A stretch of DNA of 20,803 nt, taken from a virus. A program made the translations under genes and the position numbers. The stretch covers positions 1-20,803 of IMG/VR virus record IMGVR_UViG_3300043161_000061. One strand, given 5' to 3'. Below are positions 14,538 to 20,803 of this stretch, piece after piece (the stretch's first letter is position 1; the number at the start of each line of letters is the position of its first letter). The notes under the pieces were generated by a model. The model was given only the letters and a program-made list of their open reading frames with translations, was not told the DNA's origin and searched no databases.

Positions 14538-16232
14538 TCATAATGTGCCCGCCAAGGTCCAGGCGAGGTTGGCGAGGGTCGCGTCGGCCGGCGTGGGCCC
14601 GGCGATGGTGAGGACGTCGCCGGCGGCGAAACCGGTCGCCGCGCTCATCGTGAAGCTCGCGGAAGCGGCGCCCGCGGCGAATGCCATCGTGCCGATTGCC
14701 GTGCCGTTCTTGGCGATCGTGAAGGTGGCGCTGGCGGTCGCCGCGGTGCCGGCGGTGCCATAGCTGCCGCCGAGCCCGGCCGGAAAGGTGACCGGGGTCG
14801 CGAAGATGTAGCGCTCGACCACCTCGCCGGCGGCGGGGCTCCCGGCCCAGGAGCCGGAGACATAGGCCGGCCCCTGCACCGCGCCGTCGCCCGTTAAGGT
14901 GTAGCCGGTCGGGGTCAGCCCGGCCAAGGACTGCATCGCCTGGCCGAAGATGTTGAAGGCCGGCAATTTGACGTGGATGGTCTGGCCGACAAAGTTCGCG
15001 GGATAGACGTATTTGAACAGGGACGGGTCGTTCGGCCCGAAGCGGGCGAAACTGGCGCCATTGGAATGCGCGCCGATCGGGGTGCCGTAAACCCCGCGGC
15101 GCAGATAGGTCAGGTTGTATTTGTAGGGCGCGGTCAGGGTGGCGGTGGCGAAGGCGACAAGTTCGGTCTTGTCGTCGACGCCGGCCGCCGTGTAGCTCGC
15201 CGTGGCCGGGAACTGCCACTGCGCCCAGCTGCCGGTGCCGACGATCTGGATGCCGACCGATTGCGGTCCGCGGTTGACGACATTGCCGGCGTAGGTCGGG
15301 TTGATCAGGACATTACGCGTGCTTGCGGTCGCGCTGATCGCGGTGGTGCAATTGAAATAGGGCGAGACAAAGCTGTTCTGGCCGTCATGGTTGAAGCTGA
15401 TGCCGAGACAGGTGGGCGAAGCTTCCATGTCGAAGGCGAAGACCGTATTGGCGAAGTTGAAGCCGTTTTCGAGCAGCAGCGCGATGCCGCCGGTGCCGTT
15501 CGCCGAGCCGGCGCCGGAGATGCGCGAGAATTGCGTCTGCTCGAGCGCGAGGCCGGCCGCGCCGCCGGCGCTGTCGGCGACGGCAAAGATGTCGGCGTCG
15601 AGGACGTAATTGAGCTGCAACCCGCCGGCCGCGGTGGCGGTGGAAGCGTTGTTGACGACGAGATGGTCGGTCTTGATCGAATTGTGCGCGTCGGAAAAAT
15701 CGCTCTTGCCGATGACGACCGCGTAGGCGGGGGTATCGGCGTCGACGAAGAGCGTGCCTTCTTCCTTGAAGTAGAAGCAATTGGCCGGGCTCGCCGTCGT
15801 GCCGCCCGAGCATTGCACCTGCAATACCGGCCCGGAGGCAATCGTGCGCCCGTCGATCGTGGCGCCCTCGGAAATCAGCCGAAAGCCGCTGCCGGACTGG
15901 CCGGCGTAGTCGATCGTCAGCTCCGCGGTGACCTTGTATTTGCCCGCGGGAATGTGCACCGGCCAGTCGTTGGCGATTGCGGCGTTTATCGTGGTTTGGA
16001 TCGCGCTGGTATCGTCGTGGCTGTCGTCGCCGACGGCGCCGTTACAGCGCACGTCGAGCCACGGCCGGCCCGAACACATCAGCACGTCGCCGTTGAGGGT
16101 CGCGGTGGCGGTGGTCGACAATGTCGAGAAACTGCCGGGCGACTGCGCCTTGGCGGGCGTCGGCAGCCAGACGCCCGGGATCAGGATGCCGATCAGGCTG
16201 ACGGTCAATGTGAACAGACGAGTGAGCCGCAT
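14538..16232 (-). CDS. Chimeric beta-helix/tail-tip protein with signal peptide
   Basis: A 564-residue protein from the ATG at 16232. Residues 1-30 are a typical signal peptide (basic start, hydrophobic core, PAKA-Q cleavage). Residues about 55-350 begin like pectate-lyase-type beta-helix proteins (NGAVGDDSHDDTSAI, then VHIPAGKYKV) and continue with strand repeats. Residues 360-450 resemble the C-terminus of GTA/phage tail-tip hub proteins (YLRRGVYGT, SLFKYVYPANFVGQTIHVKL, FNIFGQ). Residues 475-564 are an alanine-rich beta module (FPAGLGG, IAKNGTAIGTMAFAAGAA) found at the end of tail fibres. It may bind or cut surface polysaccharide. A signal peptide on a tail-type protein is unusual. The longer start at 16283 lacks the signal-peptide logic. 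Confidence 0.7.
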   Translation of the reverse strand: MRLTRLFTLTVSLIGILIPGVWLPTPAKAQSPGSFSTLSTTATATLNGDVLMCSGRPWLDVRCNGAVGDDSHDDTSAIQTTINAAIANDWPVHIPAGKYKVTAELTIDYAGQSGSGFRLISEGATIDGRTIASGPVLQVQCSGGTTASPANCFYFKEEGTLFVDADTPAYAVVIGKSDFSDAHNSIKTDHLVVNNASTATAAGGLQLNYVLDADIFAVADSAGGAAGLALEQTQFSRISGAGSANGTGGIALLLENGFNFANTVFAFDMEASPTCLGISFNHDGQNSFVSPYFNCTTAISATASTRNVLINPTYAGNVVNRGPQSVGIQIVGTGSWAQWQFPATASYTAAGVDDKTELVAFATATLTAPYKYNLTYLRRGVYGTPIGAHSNGASFARFGPNDPSLFKYVYPANFVGQTIHVKLPAFNIFGQAMQSLAGLTPTGYTLTGDGAVQGPAYVSGSWAGSPAAGEVVERYIFATPVTFPAGLGGSYGTAGTAATASATFTIAKNGTAIGTMAFAAGAASASFTMSAATGFAAGDVLTIAGPTPADATLANLAWTLAGTL

Positions 16233-16287
16233 TCCTGTTTGCTCCCGATCCCTGGCGCCTAGTTCCTGCGTCAACGGCCGCAAATAG

Positions 16288-16378
16288 CCCGTGCCCGGCC
16301 TTGTGCCGGGTACCCACGTCTTTTCGAGCTTGCCCCCACTTCAAGACGTGGATGGCCAGGACAAGCCCGGCCACGGGG
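16288..16378. repeat. REP-type inverted repeat pair
   Basis: Two arms of about 35 bases (16288-16322 and 16343-16378) are imperfect inverted copies, meeting in CCACGTCTT/AAGACGTGG around a 20-base loop. They contain CCCGGCC/GGCCGGG-rich blocks and TGGCCAGGACAAGCCCGGCC. From memory this is the common intergenic palindrome of Bradyrhizobium/Rhodopseudomonas-like genomes. It fills most of the 134 bases between the 564-residue gene frame and the 147-residue gene. Confidence 0.7.
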
Positions 16379-16417
16379 ATGATTTTTGAGAATTGATTCC
16401 GATTTCCGGCTGCTGAA

Positions 16418-16861
16418 TCACCAGCGGCGGGCGGCGAAGGCCTGGCCGGTCGTGCCGCCGTAAAGGCTGACCGGGCCGGCCGGCTTGTAACCCGAGGGCG
16501 TGAAAAACAGGCCGCCATTGGCGGCGATCTGGATGCTCGCCCCGCCGTTGGAAGCGGCGCCGATGTCGGACACCCACAAAGCCGCCGCGGAATTGTTCTG
16601 CACCAGATAGCCGTTCACCGGCGCCACGCCGCCAAACAAGGTCTGGGCGCTGCCGCCGGTCGCGACCGCGCCGCTGCCGTCACTGGCGGCGACGCCGGCG
16701 GTATTCACCACCGGCAGCGGGTTTTGCGGTCCGACCGGACTGGCGACGCCCTGCGCGTTAGTCGAGGCCGGCGCGTGCACCGGCACGAGGTTGCCGTTGC
16801 AATCGAGCTCGGTCGACAGCGGCTGGATCGTGGTGTTGGCGTCTTTGACCAAGAGCGTCAT
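16418..16861 (-). CDS. Small phage virion-type protein, 147 aa
   Basis: A 147-residue, Gly/Ala/Ser/Asn-rich protein with a beta pattern (TLLVKDANTTIQPLSTELD, then VNGYLVQNNSAAALWVSDIG, then IQIAANGGLFFTPSGYKPAG). This composition is common in short phage decoration or fibre-like proteins. I recall similar short proteins next to tail genes in Rhizobiales prophages, without a function. It lies 13 bases after the large terminase and before the repeat. No cysteine, signal or membrane segment is obvious. Confidence 0.6.
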   Translation of the reverse strand: MTLLVKDANTTIQPLSTELDCNGNLVPVHAPASTNAQGVASPVGPQNPLPVVNTAGVAASDGSGAVATGGSAQTLFGGVAPVNGYLVQNNSAAALWVSDIGAASNGGASIQIAANGGLFFTPSGYKPAGPVSLYGGTTGQAFAARRW

Positions 16862-16874
16862 GAAGCCTCCAATG

Positions 16875-18239
16875 TCAGCCTCGTAGGGCGCGCTGATGAT
16901 AGAATTCAGCGATTCCAGCCGCAGGCATCGGCGCCAGCAGCAGATCGGTCAGTGCCCAGACCAGCGCGTCGACCCGGTCGGGCGAATAGCCGACAGCATC
17001 GCGATCGAAGTCGCTCGAAAACGCGCACATCTGGTCTTCGAGCAATGGCTGGGCGCCCAAATGGTGCACCCTGCCCTGCTCGTACAGCGCGGCCACCGGC
17101 TCCGCCCGGGCGACCTTGCCGCGCGAGGCGTGCACCGCGGCGAACGGCACATTCGGATCGACAACGCGCAGCGTCGCCTCGACCATGTCGCCGCCATTGT
17201 TCACTTCGGCGACGATGCGGTCGGCCCGATGCGCCGCATAGGCGGCGATCGCTACCTTGGCCCATTCCGCCGGTGCGTAATGCCCGGAGGCGTCGGCCAG
17301 CACATAGCCGTGCCCGTCGACGTCGCGGCCGGCAATGATGATGCCGGTTTCGTCGGCATTCTCGTGCGAGCTGACCGCCGGATCGATCGCGACGACGATC
17401 CGCGTCAGCGCCGGCGCGGCGGTCAGGCGCGCGGCGTCGATGATGCCGTGCGTCCACAGCGCGCCCGGCATGTCGTCGAGGATCTCGCCGTCGAGCTCCT
17501 GCCGGCCAAGCCGCGTGCCCTGATAGCGCCGCACGATCTGCTCCAGGAAAGCGGGCGCCAGATGCTTCCTGTTGTCTTCGGTGCGGCCACGGGTCACGAC
17601 CACTTTCGGGTCGGCCAGCAGCTCGCGGATAAGCTTGATCGGCCGCGGCGTCGTGGTGACGATCGCGCGCGGGTCCTGCCCAAGACGCAGACCGAACATC
17701 AGCATGTCCCAGGCGGCCGGGTAGCGCCAGGCAGCCAGCTCGTCGCACCAGGCGAGATCGTGCTGCGGTCCGCGCAGCCGGTTCGGCTCGTCGGCCGAAA
17801 ACACCGTCGCGACGGCGCCGTTCGGCCAGGTCAGGCGATGCAGCGACGGTTCGTAATCGGGCCGCTCGCCGGGCGGGCCGATCGACAACAGGCCGCTTTC
17901 CCCCTCGACCATGACGGCGCGGGCGTCGAGTGCGGTCGGCGCCACCAGCGCGACATGACGGGCGAGGCCGGCAGTAACCGTCGCCCGGACAAACTCGGCG
18001 CCGGCGCGGGTCTTGCCGAAGCCGCGCCCGGCGAGCAGCAGCCACACCCGCCAATCGCCGGGCGGCGCTATTTGCGAAGGCCTGGCTGGACCCGGAGGAG
18101 CCCAGGCGTACTTCCGTTCCAGAGCCTGATTGAGCGCTCGCCTATTCTGAAGCTTCCGGATCGCCTTCCTCGCCAGCGACTTCGGCAGCCAGACGATCGA
18201 GCTCCTCGATAAGAAACTCGCGCGCCTCCTCGCCGTCAT
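16875..18239 (-). CDS. terL: Terminase large subunit (element B), complete
   Basis: A 454-residue DNA-packaging ATPase/nuclease of the Terminase_6 type. Walker A AGRGFGKT lies at 70-77, Walker B WCDE at 164-167, and the coupling motif TTTPRP at 195-200. The RNase H-like nuclease domain follows: D286 (VVAIDPAVS), E345 (RIVAEVNNGG) and D421/D424 (DRVDAL). All key residues are present. The ATG at 18239 lies inside terS and gives an overlap of 98 bases. No ribosome site precedes it and no other ATG/GTG is evident before the ATPase domain, so the exact start is unsure. The portal gene that should follow is absent. Confidence 0.9.
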   Translation of the reverse strand: MTARRRASFLSRSSIVWLPKSLARKAIRKLQNRRALNQALERKYAWAPPGPARPSQIAPPGDWRVWLLLAGRGFGKTRAGAEFVRATVTAGLARHVALVAPTALDARAVMVEGESGLLSIGPPGERPDYEPSLHRLTWPNGAVATVFSADEPNRLRGPQHDLAWCDELAAWRYPAAWDMLMFGLRLGQDPRAIVTTTPRPIKLIRELLADPKVVVTRGRTEDNRKHLAPAFLEQIVRRYQGTRLGRQELDGEILDDMPGALWTHGIIDAARLTAAPALTRIVVAIDPAVSSHENADETGIIIAGRDVDGHGYVLADASGHYAPAEWAKVAIAAYAAHRADRIVAEVNNGGDMVEATLRVVDPNVPFAAVHASRGKVARAEPVAALYEQGRVHHLGAQPLLEDQMCAFSSDFDRDAVGYSPDRVDALVWALTDLLLAPMPAAGIAEFYHQRALRG

Positions 18240-18609
18240 CGTCGGATTGCCCGTCCTTCAGCTTCTCCAATAGGCCGAGATGCCGCGCCATCGCGTCGAG
18301 CACCGGCTTCTTGTCGTGCATCTTGATCCGATAAATCTTGCCGCTGCTGGCGCTGGCGACGATCTCGGCGATCGCCGCCACCTGGTCGCGCGTCAGATCG
18401 CATGAGGGCTTGACCTGCAAACCGTCCTTGCCCGGGCCCCAGTCGGCGATGTCGCGCAAGCTGGCAAACGCGATGCGGGCATATTCTTCCAACACCCGCT
18501 CGGGGGTGATGCCGAGCCGCGCCGCACGCTCCGCAACCTCCTCGATCGAAGGCGGGGCGACACGCGCCGTCCCGCCGCGGCCACGTTCATCCCGCTCCGT
18601 CATCGCCAT
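18142..18609 (-). CDS. terS: Terminase small subunit (element B)
   Basis: About 155 residues with a pattern known from small terminase subunits of alphaproteobacterial prophages: an N-terminal helical region (SIEEVAERAARLGITPERVL), FASLRDIADWGP, then LTRDQVAAIAEIV and KMHDKKPVLDAMARHLGLL. The C-terminus is acidic (DDDGEEAREF). ATGs at 18609 and 18603 are both possible starts, and a TTG lies at 18615; a GGAAAAAT lies upstream. It overlaps terL and follows the regulatory gene pair. Confidence 0.85.
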   Translation of the reverse strand: MAMTERDERGRGGTARVAPPSIEEVAERAARLGITPERVLEEYARIAFASLRDIADWGPGKDGLQVKPSCDLTRDQVAAIAEIVASASSGKIYRIKMHDKKPVLDAMARHLGLLEKLKDGQSDDDGEEAREFLIEELDRLAAEVAGEEGDPEASE

Positions 18610-18639
18610 GCCCAATTTTTCCAGTGTGCCTATCTTGTA

Positions 18640-19254
18640 TCACATCAATCCGGATTTGTCAAGAGAAAAATGCGCCTCCCGCAACAATCGTCCACCGCCG
18701 AAATGCGATTCGAGCGCGCCGAGTGCGGCGATCAGGATGCCGGCCGCCGATTCCTGGCTGACCCGGCGCCCGCTCCAGCCTTGCTCCAACGCCCATTCCT
18801 TGACGCTGCGCTCCCAGCCGAGCACATGCCACAAGCAGGAGCCCGCCGGCGAGCCGAGGCCGCCGACCGCCTGGATCGCCCGCCACACCGCCGCGCGCGC
18901 CGCCTCGATGCGCAGCCCGGGGCCGGCGATGTCCGGCCGCACGCCGCGCTCGCCGAGCCGCAGATGCGACAGGTCGATCGCGCGCAGCGGGTCGAGCTGC
19001 GCCACCGCGAAGCGGGCGCGGAAATCCTCGCCAGCCTGGCGCATGCCCGAAGTGATCGAGCCGCGCCGCTCCATGACCGCCAGCGTGTCGACGGCGCGAT
19101 AGGGCCGCCCCGGCTGGCCGGAGAGGTCGGCGATCGGCCGCTCCAACCGCTCGACCGGCCCGTGCTGCTGCCGCTCCAAGGTCGGCGCGGTGGCGTTGTC
19201 GCGTTGCGGCGCCGGCTTTCGCGAGGATTGCGCGGTCATCTTTCCCTCAGCCAT
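18640..19254 (-). CDS. Alternative shorter product from internal start: DUF6456-like, 204 aa
   Basis: The ATG at 19254 follows AAGGAGG with a 5-base gap, the best ribosome site of element B. Translation from here yields a 204-residue DUF6456-like protein (MAEGKMTAQ..., then the domain with GEDFRARF and WERSVKEWA). It is nested in frame inside the 318-residue ORF, so both a long and a short product may be made. Confidence 0.55.
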   Translation of the reverse strand: MAEGKMTAQSSRKPAPQRDNATAPTLERQQHGPVERLERPIADLSGQPGRPYRAVDTLAVMERRGSITSGMRQAGEDFRARFAVAQLDPLRAIDLSHLRLGERGVRPDIAGPGLRIEAARAAVWRAIQAVGGLGSPAGSCLWHVLGWERSVKEWALEQGWSGRRVSQESAAGILIAALGALESHFGGGRLLREAHFSLDKSGLM

Positions 19255-19596
19255 TCTGTCCTCCTTGTGAACAATACGTGAACGAATTGGGCGCAGAACC
19301 GCCCGGCTCGCCCGCTCGATGCGAGAGAGCCAGGCCTCCGACGGCGGCCCCGCCGGCTTGGCCTGCCGGCCGCCGACCGCGCCGGCCAGCGCCTCGATCT
19401 GCCGCAGGCGGGTGCGCTCGCGGCCGCCGCGGGGGCGGAGATGGCAGAGCGCATGATGGGTTGGGCAATAATCCGAGCCGGGCCGGCGCTGCGCGGCGCA
19501 ATATACCGGCCCGCCCGGGCCGGCCGGCCAGGTATCGAGAATATAGGCGCAGCCGAAATTGTCACCGTAGCCGGCAGTGTGACCGTTTTCGGTCAT
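18640..19596 (-). CDS. Merged GcrA-tail and DUF6456-like protein, 318 aa
   Basis: One frame is open from the ATG at 19596 to 18640. The N-terminal part (about residues 10-105) has a GcrA-like Cys/His tail motif (GCAYILDTWPAGPGG, VYCAAQ, DYCPTHHALCH) and a basic helix (RLRQIEALAGAVGGRQ). The C-terminal part resembles DUF6456 proteins (AVDTLAVMERRGSI, MRQAGEDFRARFAVAQL, SCLWHVLGWERSVKEWA). From memory these are two neighbouring genes in related prophages; here no stop separates them, and a strong internal ribosome site stands at the junction. Both parts probably act in early regulation under the repressor. The start has only a GGGGGTGG stretch upstream. Confidence 0.6.
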   Translation of the reverse strand: MTENGHTAGYGDNFGCAYILDTWPAGPGGPVYCAAQRRPGSDYCPTHHALCHLRPRGGRERTRLRQIEALAGAVGGRQAKPAGPPSEAWLSRIERASRAVLRPIRSRIVHKEDRMAEGKMTAQSSRKPAPQRDNATAPTLERQQHGPVERLERPIADLSGQPGRPYRAVDTLAVMERRGSITSGMRQAGEDFRARFAVAQLDPLRAIDLSHLRLGERGVRPDIAGPGLRIEAARAAVWRAIQAVGGLGSPAGSCLWHVLGWERSVKEWALEQGWSGRRVSQESAAGILIAALGALESHFGGGRLLREAHFSLDKSGLM

Positions 19597-19609
19597 GCGC
19601 CACCCCCAC

Positions 19610-19638
19610 TTGCAAAAGCCGCACGAGTGATATATTAT
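19610..19638 (+). promoter_or_regulatory. Promoter of the repressor gene
   Basis: TTGCAA (19610-19615), a 17-base spacer and TATTAT (19633-19638) make a good sigma70 match pointing right; transcription would start near 19645, leaving a leader of about 36 bases before the ATG at 19681. It overlaps the leftward promoter. Confidence 0.55.
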
Positions 19639-19656
19639 CCATAGTTGTAATGTCAA
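19629..19656 (-). promoter_or_regulatory. Leftward promoter of element B operon
   Basis: On the minus strand TTGACA (19651-19656), a 16-base spacer and TATATC (19629-19634). Its -10 box overlaps the -10 box of the rightward repressor promoter. GTTG-N6-CAAC (19644-19657) covers the -35 box and could be part of the repressor's operator. Confidence 0.6.
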
Positions 19657-19680
19657 CACGGCAATTACGGATCTGCGAAC

Positions 19681-20346
19681 ATGGATGCGACCTGGTTTCA
19701 ACAGGCCCTCGACCGGGCCGGTGCCAGCCAAGCCGATCTCGCCCGTCATCTGCGCCTCGCGCCATCGGCGATCTCGCGCATGCTGAAGGGCGAGCGGCAG
19801 ATGAAGCTCTTGGAGGCGGTGCAGGTCGCCGCCTTTCTCGGGGTCTCGCAGGAGGAAGTGCTGCGCCATGCCGGGGACGGCGCCCCGCCGGCGCCGCGCA
19901 CCGAGCCGCCGCGTCGCGGCCGCCCGCCCCGCGCCGGCATCGTGCCGGCCGCCCCACCCAGGGCCGAGCCGATCCCGATCCGGAGCGCCGCGCGCGGCGG
20001 CGGCGAGCAGGAGATGTTTCTGGAGGACGGGCCGATCGGCTACACCGCGCGGCCCAACAATCTGGTCGGGGTACGCGGCGCCTATGCGATCTATATGGTC
20101 GGCGACTCGATGGAGCCGCGCTATCAGCAGGGCTGGCTCTTGCACGTCAACCCGTTCAAGCCGCCGACCCGCGGCCGCGACGTCGTCGTCTACAAGAGCG
20201 ACAAGGCGGTGCTGATCAAGCAGTTCCTGCGCTGGGACAATGACGCGCTCGTATTGCGCCAGCTCAACCCGGAGCAGGAATTGCGCATCCCGCGCAGCGA
20301 GGTCAGCGAATGCCACCTCGTCGTCGGCGTCGACCAGGAGGGGTGA
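19681..20346 (+). CDS. LexA/CI-type phage repressor
   Basis: A 221-residue repressor. The N-terminal XRE helix-turn-helix (ASQADLARHLRLAPSAISRML, about 15-36) binds DNA. A Pro/Arg/Ala-rich linker at about 67-105 follows, then an S24 peptidase-like domain with nucleophile S143 (VGDSMEP) and K180 (VLIKQF). Damage-induced self-cleavage would normally occur at an Ala-Gly; an AG lies at 85-86 (RAGIVPA) in the linker, but this assignment is tentative. It faces a leftward operon across a shared promoter, as in immunity regions, and presumably keeps element B silent. The ribosome site before the ATG is weak. Confidence 0.88.
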   Translation: MDATWFQQALDRAGASQADLARHLRLAPSAISRMLKGERQMKLLEAVQVAAFLGVSQEEVLRHAGDGAPPAPRTEPPRRGRPPRAGIVPAAPPRAEPIPIRSAARGGGEQEMFLEDGPIGYTARPNNLVGVRGAYAIYMVGDSMEPRYQQGWLLHVNPFKPPTRGRDVVVYKSDKAVLIKQFLRWDNDALVLRQLNPEQELRIPRSEVSECHLVVGVDQEG

Positions 20347-20395
20347 CGGCAAGCAGCGCCGCGATGACTATATATATCTGCCCGGCGGAGTGGAG

Positions 20396-20650
20396 ATGGA
20401 CAAGACGGTTGACGTGACCATACCGGTGGACCCGGAAGCGGCGGCAGCGCTCGGAGATGCGCGCAATCGGGAGGCCGTCGGCCGCCTGATCAGCCGCGTG
20501 CTACGTCCGGCCGCCGGCCCGACTCCTCTTACGCAAGCCATCGCCGAGATGAAGGCCGAGGCGAGGGCGACTGGCCTGACCGATGCCGATATCGACGCCG
20601 AGCTCGCGGCCTATAACGCCGAGCGGCGCGGCCGCAGCCACAAAAGTTGA
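20396..20650 (+). CDS. Antitoxin of a VapBC-like pair, 84 aa
   Basis: The ATG at 20396 follows GGAGTGGAG. The 84-residue product has a short N-terminal strand and helix (VDVTIPVDPEAAAAL, then REAVGRLISRVL), as in ribbon-helix-helix antitoxins, and a charged helical tail (PLTQAIAEMKAEARATGLTDADIDAELAAY) that would wrap the toxin. The stop overlaps the toxin start as TTGA. The frame can be extended to the left into the repressor, but the start with a ribosome site is clear. A TATATATAT stretch about 20-25 bases upstream may hold the -10 box. It probably represses its own operon together with the toxin. Confidence 0.65.
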   Translation: MDKTVDVTIPVDPEAAAALGDARNREAVGRLISRVLRPAAGPTPLTQAIAEMKAEARATGLTDADIDAELAAYNAERRGRSHKS

Positions 20651-20803
20651 TCGTTTTCGACGCATCAACTGTCGTAAGCGCGGCGCTCAAGGCGGACAGC
20701 ATCCCGGAACGCGCGCTGCTGCGCGCGGAAGAGGTTGATGTGTTCGCCCTCTCTGCCGCGGTCGATGCCGAAATCGCCAGCGTTCTGAACCGTCCGAAAT
20801 TCG
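20647..20803 (+). CDS. PIN-domain toxin of a VapBC-like pair, partial
   Basis: Starts at the TTG at 20647 overlapping the antitoxin stop (TTGA) and runs off the window end (52 codons). The N-terminus IVFDASTVVSAALKADSIPE carries the first PIN acidic residue in FDAS, and the second acidic region follows in AVDAEIASVLNRPKF. It matches the COG1569-type PIN toxins, which are RNases. The C-terminal acidic residues are outside the window. Confidence 0.75.
   Translation, partial: MIVFDASTVVSAALKADSIPERALLRAEEVDVFALSAAVDAEIASVLNRPKF

Larger units (their letters stand above)
14055..20346 (-). mobile_element. Phage remnant element B
   Basis: Repressor, merged regulatory gene, terminase pair, small virion protein, tail-type protein and membrane coiled-coil protein in phage order, with an immunity-type divergent promoter. 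No integrase, portal, head or tail-tube gene is found between the terminase and the tail-type protein, where they would be expected, so it looks decayed or rebuilt. An intergenic palindromic repeat lies inside. The boundaries are approximate. Confidence 0.6.

Noticed and set aside
14973-16262. Plus-strand open frame of 429 codons opposite the tail-type gene
   Set aside because: Antisense shadow caused by high GC; Gly/Arg/Val-rich with no domain pattern, while the minus strand codes recognised beta-helix and tail motifs.
16896-18212. Plus-strand open frame of 438 codons opposite the large terminase
   Set aside because: Shadow of the complete terminase gene; arginine- and histidine-rich, no motifs.
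19600-20352. Minus-strand extension of the 318-residue gene up to 20352
   Set aside because: This part is antisense to the repressor, whose XRE and S24 motifs are clear; the real start is near 19596.

Overview
The window is GC-rich, almost wholly coding, and made of phage genes packed with 4-base start/stop overlaps. A palindromic repeat at 16288-16378, of a type I associate from memory with Bradyrhizobium/Rhodopseudomonas-like genomes, and GcrA-like Cys/His tails on two proteins point to an alphaproteobacterium, probably of the Rhizobiales. This host call is inference; no chromosomal housekeeping gene is present.

Two phage-derived elements lie next to each other, each with its own terminase pair. 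Element A (1 to about 13.9-14.05 kb, nearly all minus strand, continuing past the left edge) reads from right to left: a P4-type tyrosine integrase that looks internally deleted; two small unknown genes; an AlpA-like DNA-binding protein; a fragment of a family I know from phage Toprim/Spo11-like proteins; an SF2 helicase with a zinc motif; a Toprim primase; a winged-helix replication-type protein with repeats; three small accessory genes; a serine recombinase with a clear promoter; an unknown gene; then the late operon (63-aa protein, a frameshifted gene, two small proteins built from a shared [FY]P module, an 874-aa virion protein with a lysozyme-like domain, an unknown gene, and the small and large terminase subunits, the last cut by the window edge).

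Element B (about 14.05-20.35 kb) looks like a phage remnant: a LexA/CI-type repressor on the plus strand, facing a minus-strand operon through an overlapping divergent promoter; a GcrA-tail/DUF6456-like gene pair merged into one open frame; small and large terminase; a small virion-type protein; a chimeric beta-helix/tail-tip protein with a signal peptide; a membrane coiled-coil protein; and a terminator pair. No portal, capsid or tail-tube gene is present in B. To its right is a VapBC-like toxin-antitoxin pair, with the PIN toxin cut by the window edge.

The early genes of A fit a self-replicating temperate phage: regulator, helicase and primase for replication, a resolvase/invertase-type recombinase, then packaging and virion genes. 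I do not see a wholly new defence system. The points most worth a second look are the deleted integrase, the frameshifted late gene, the in-frame palindromic repeats in the replication protein, the merged DUF6456-like gene, the chimeric secreted-type tail protein, the [FY]P module family, and a tiny plus-strand membrane ORF.
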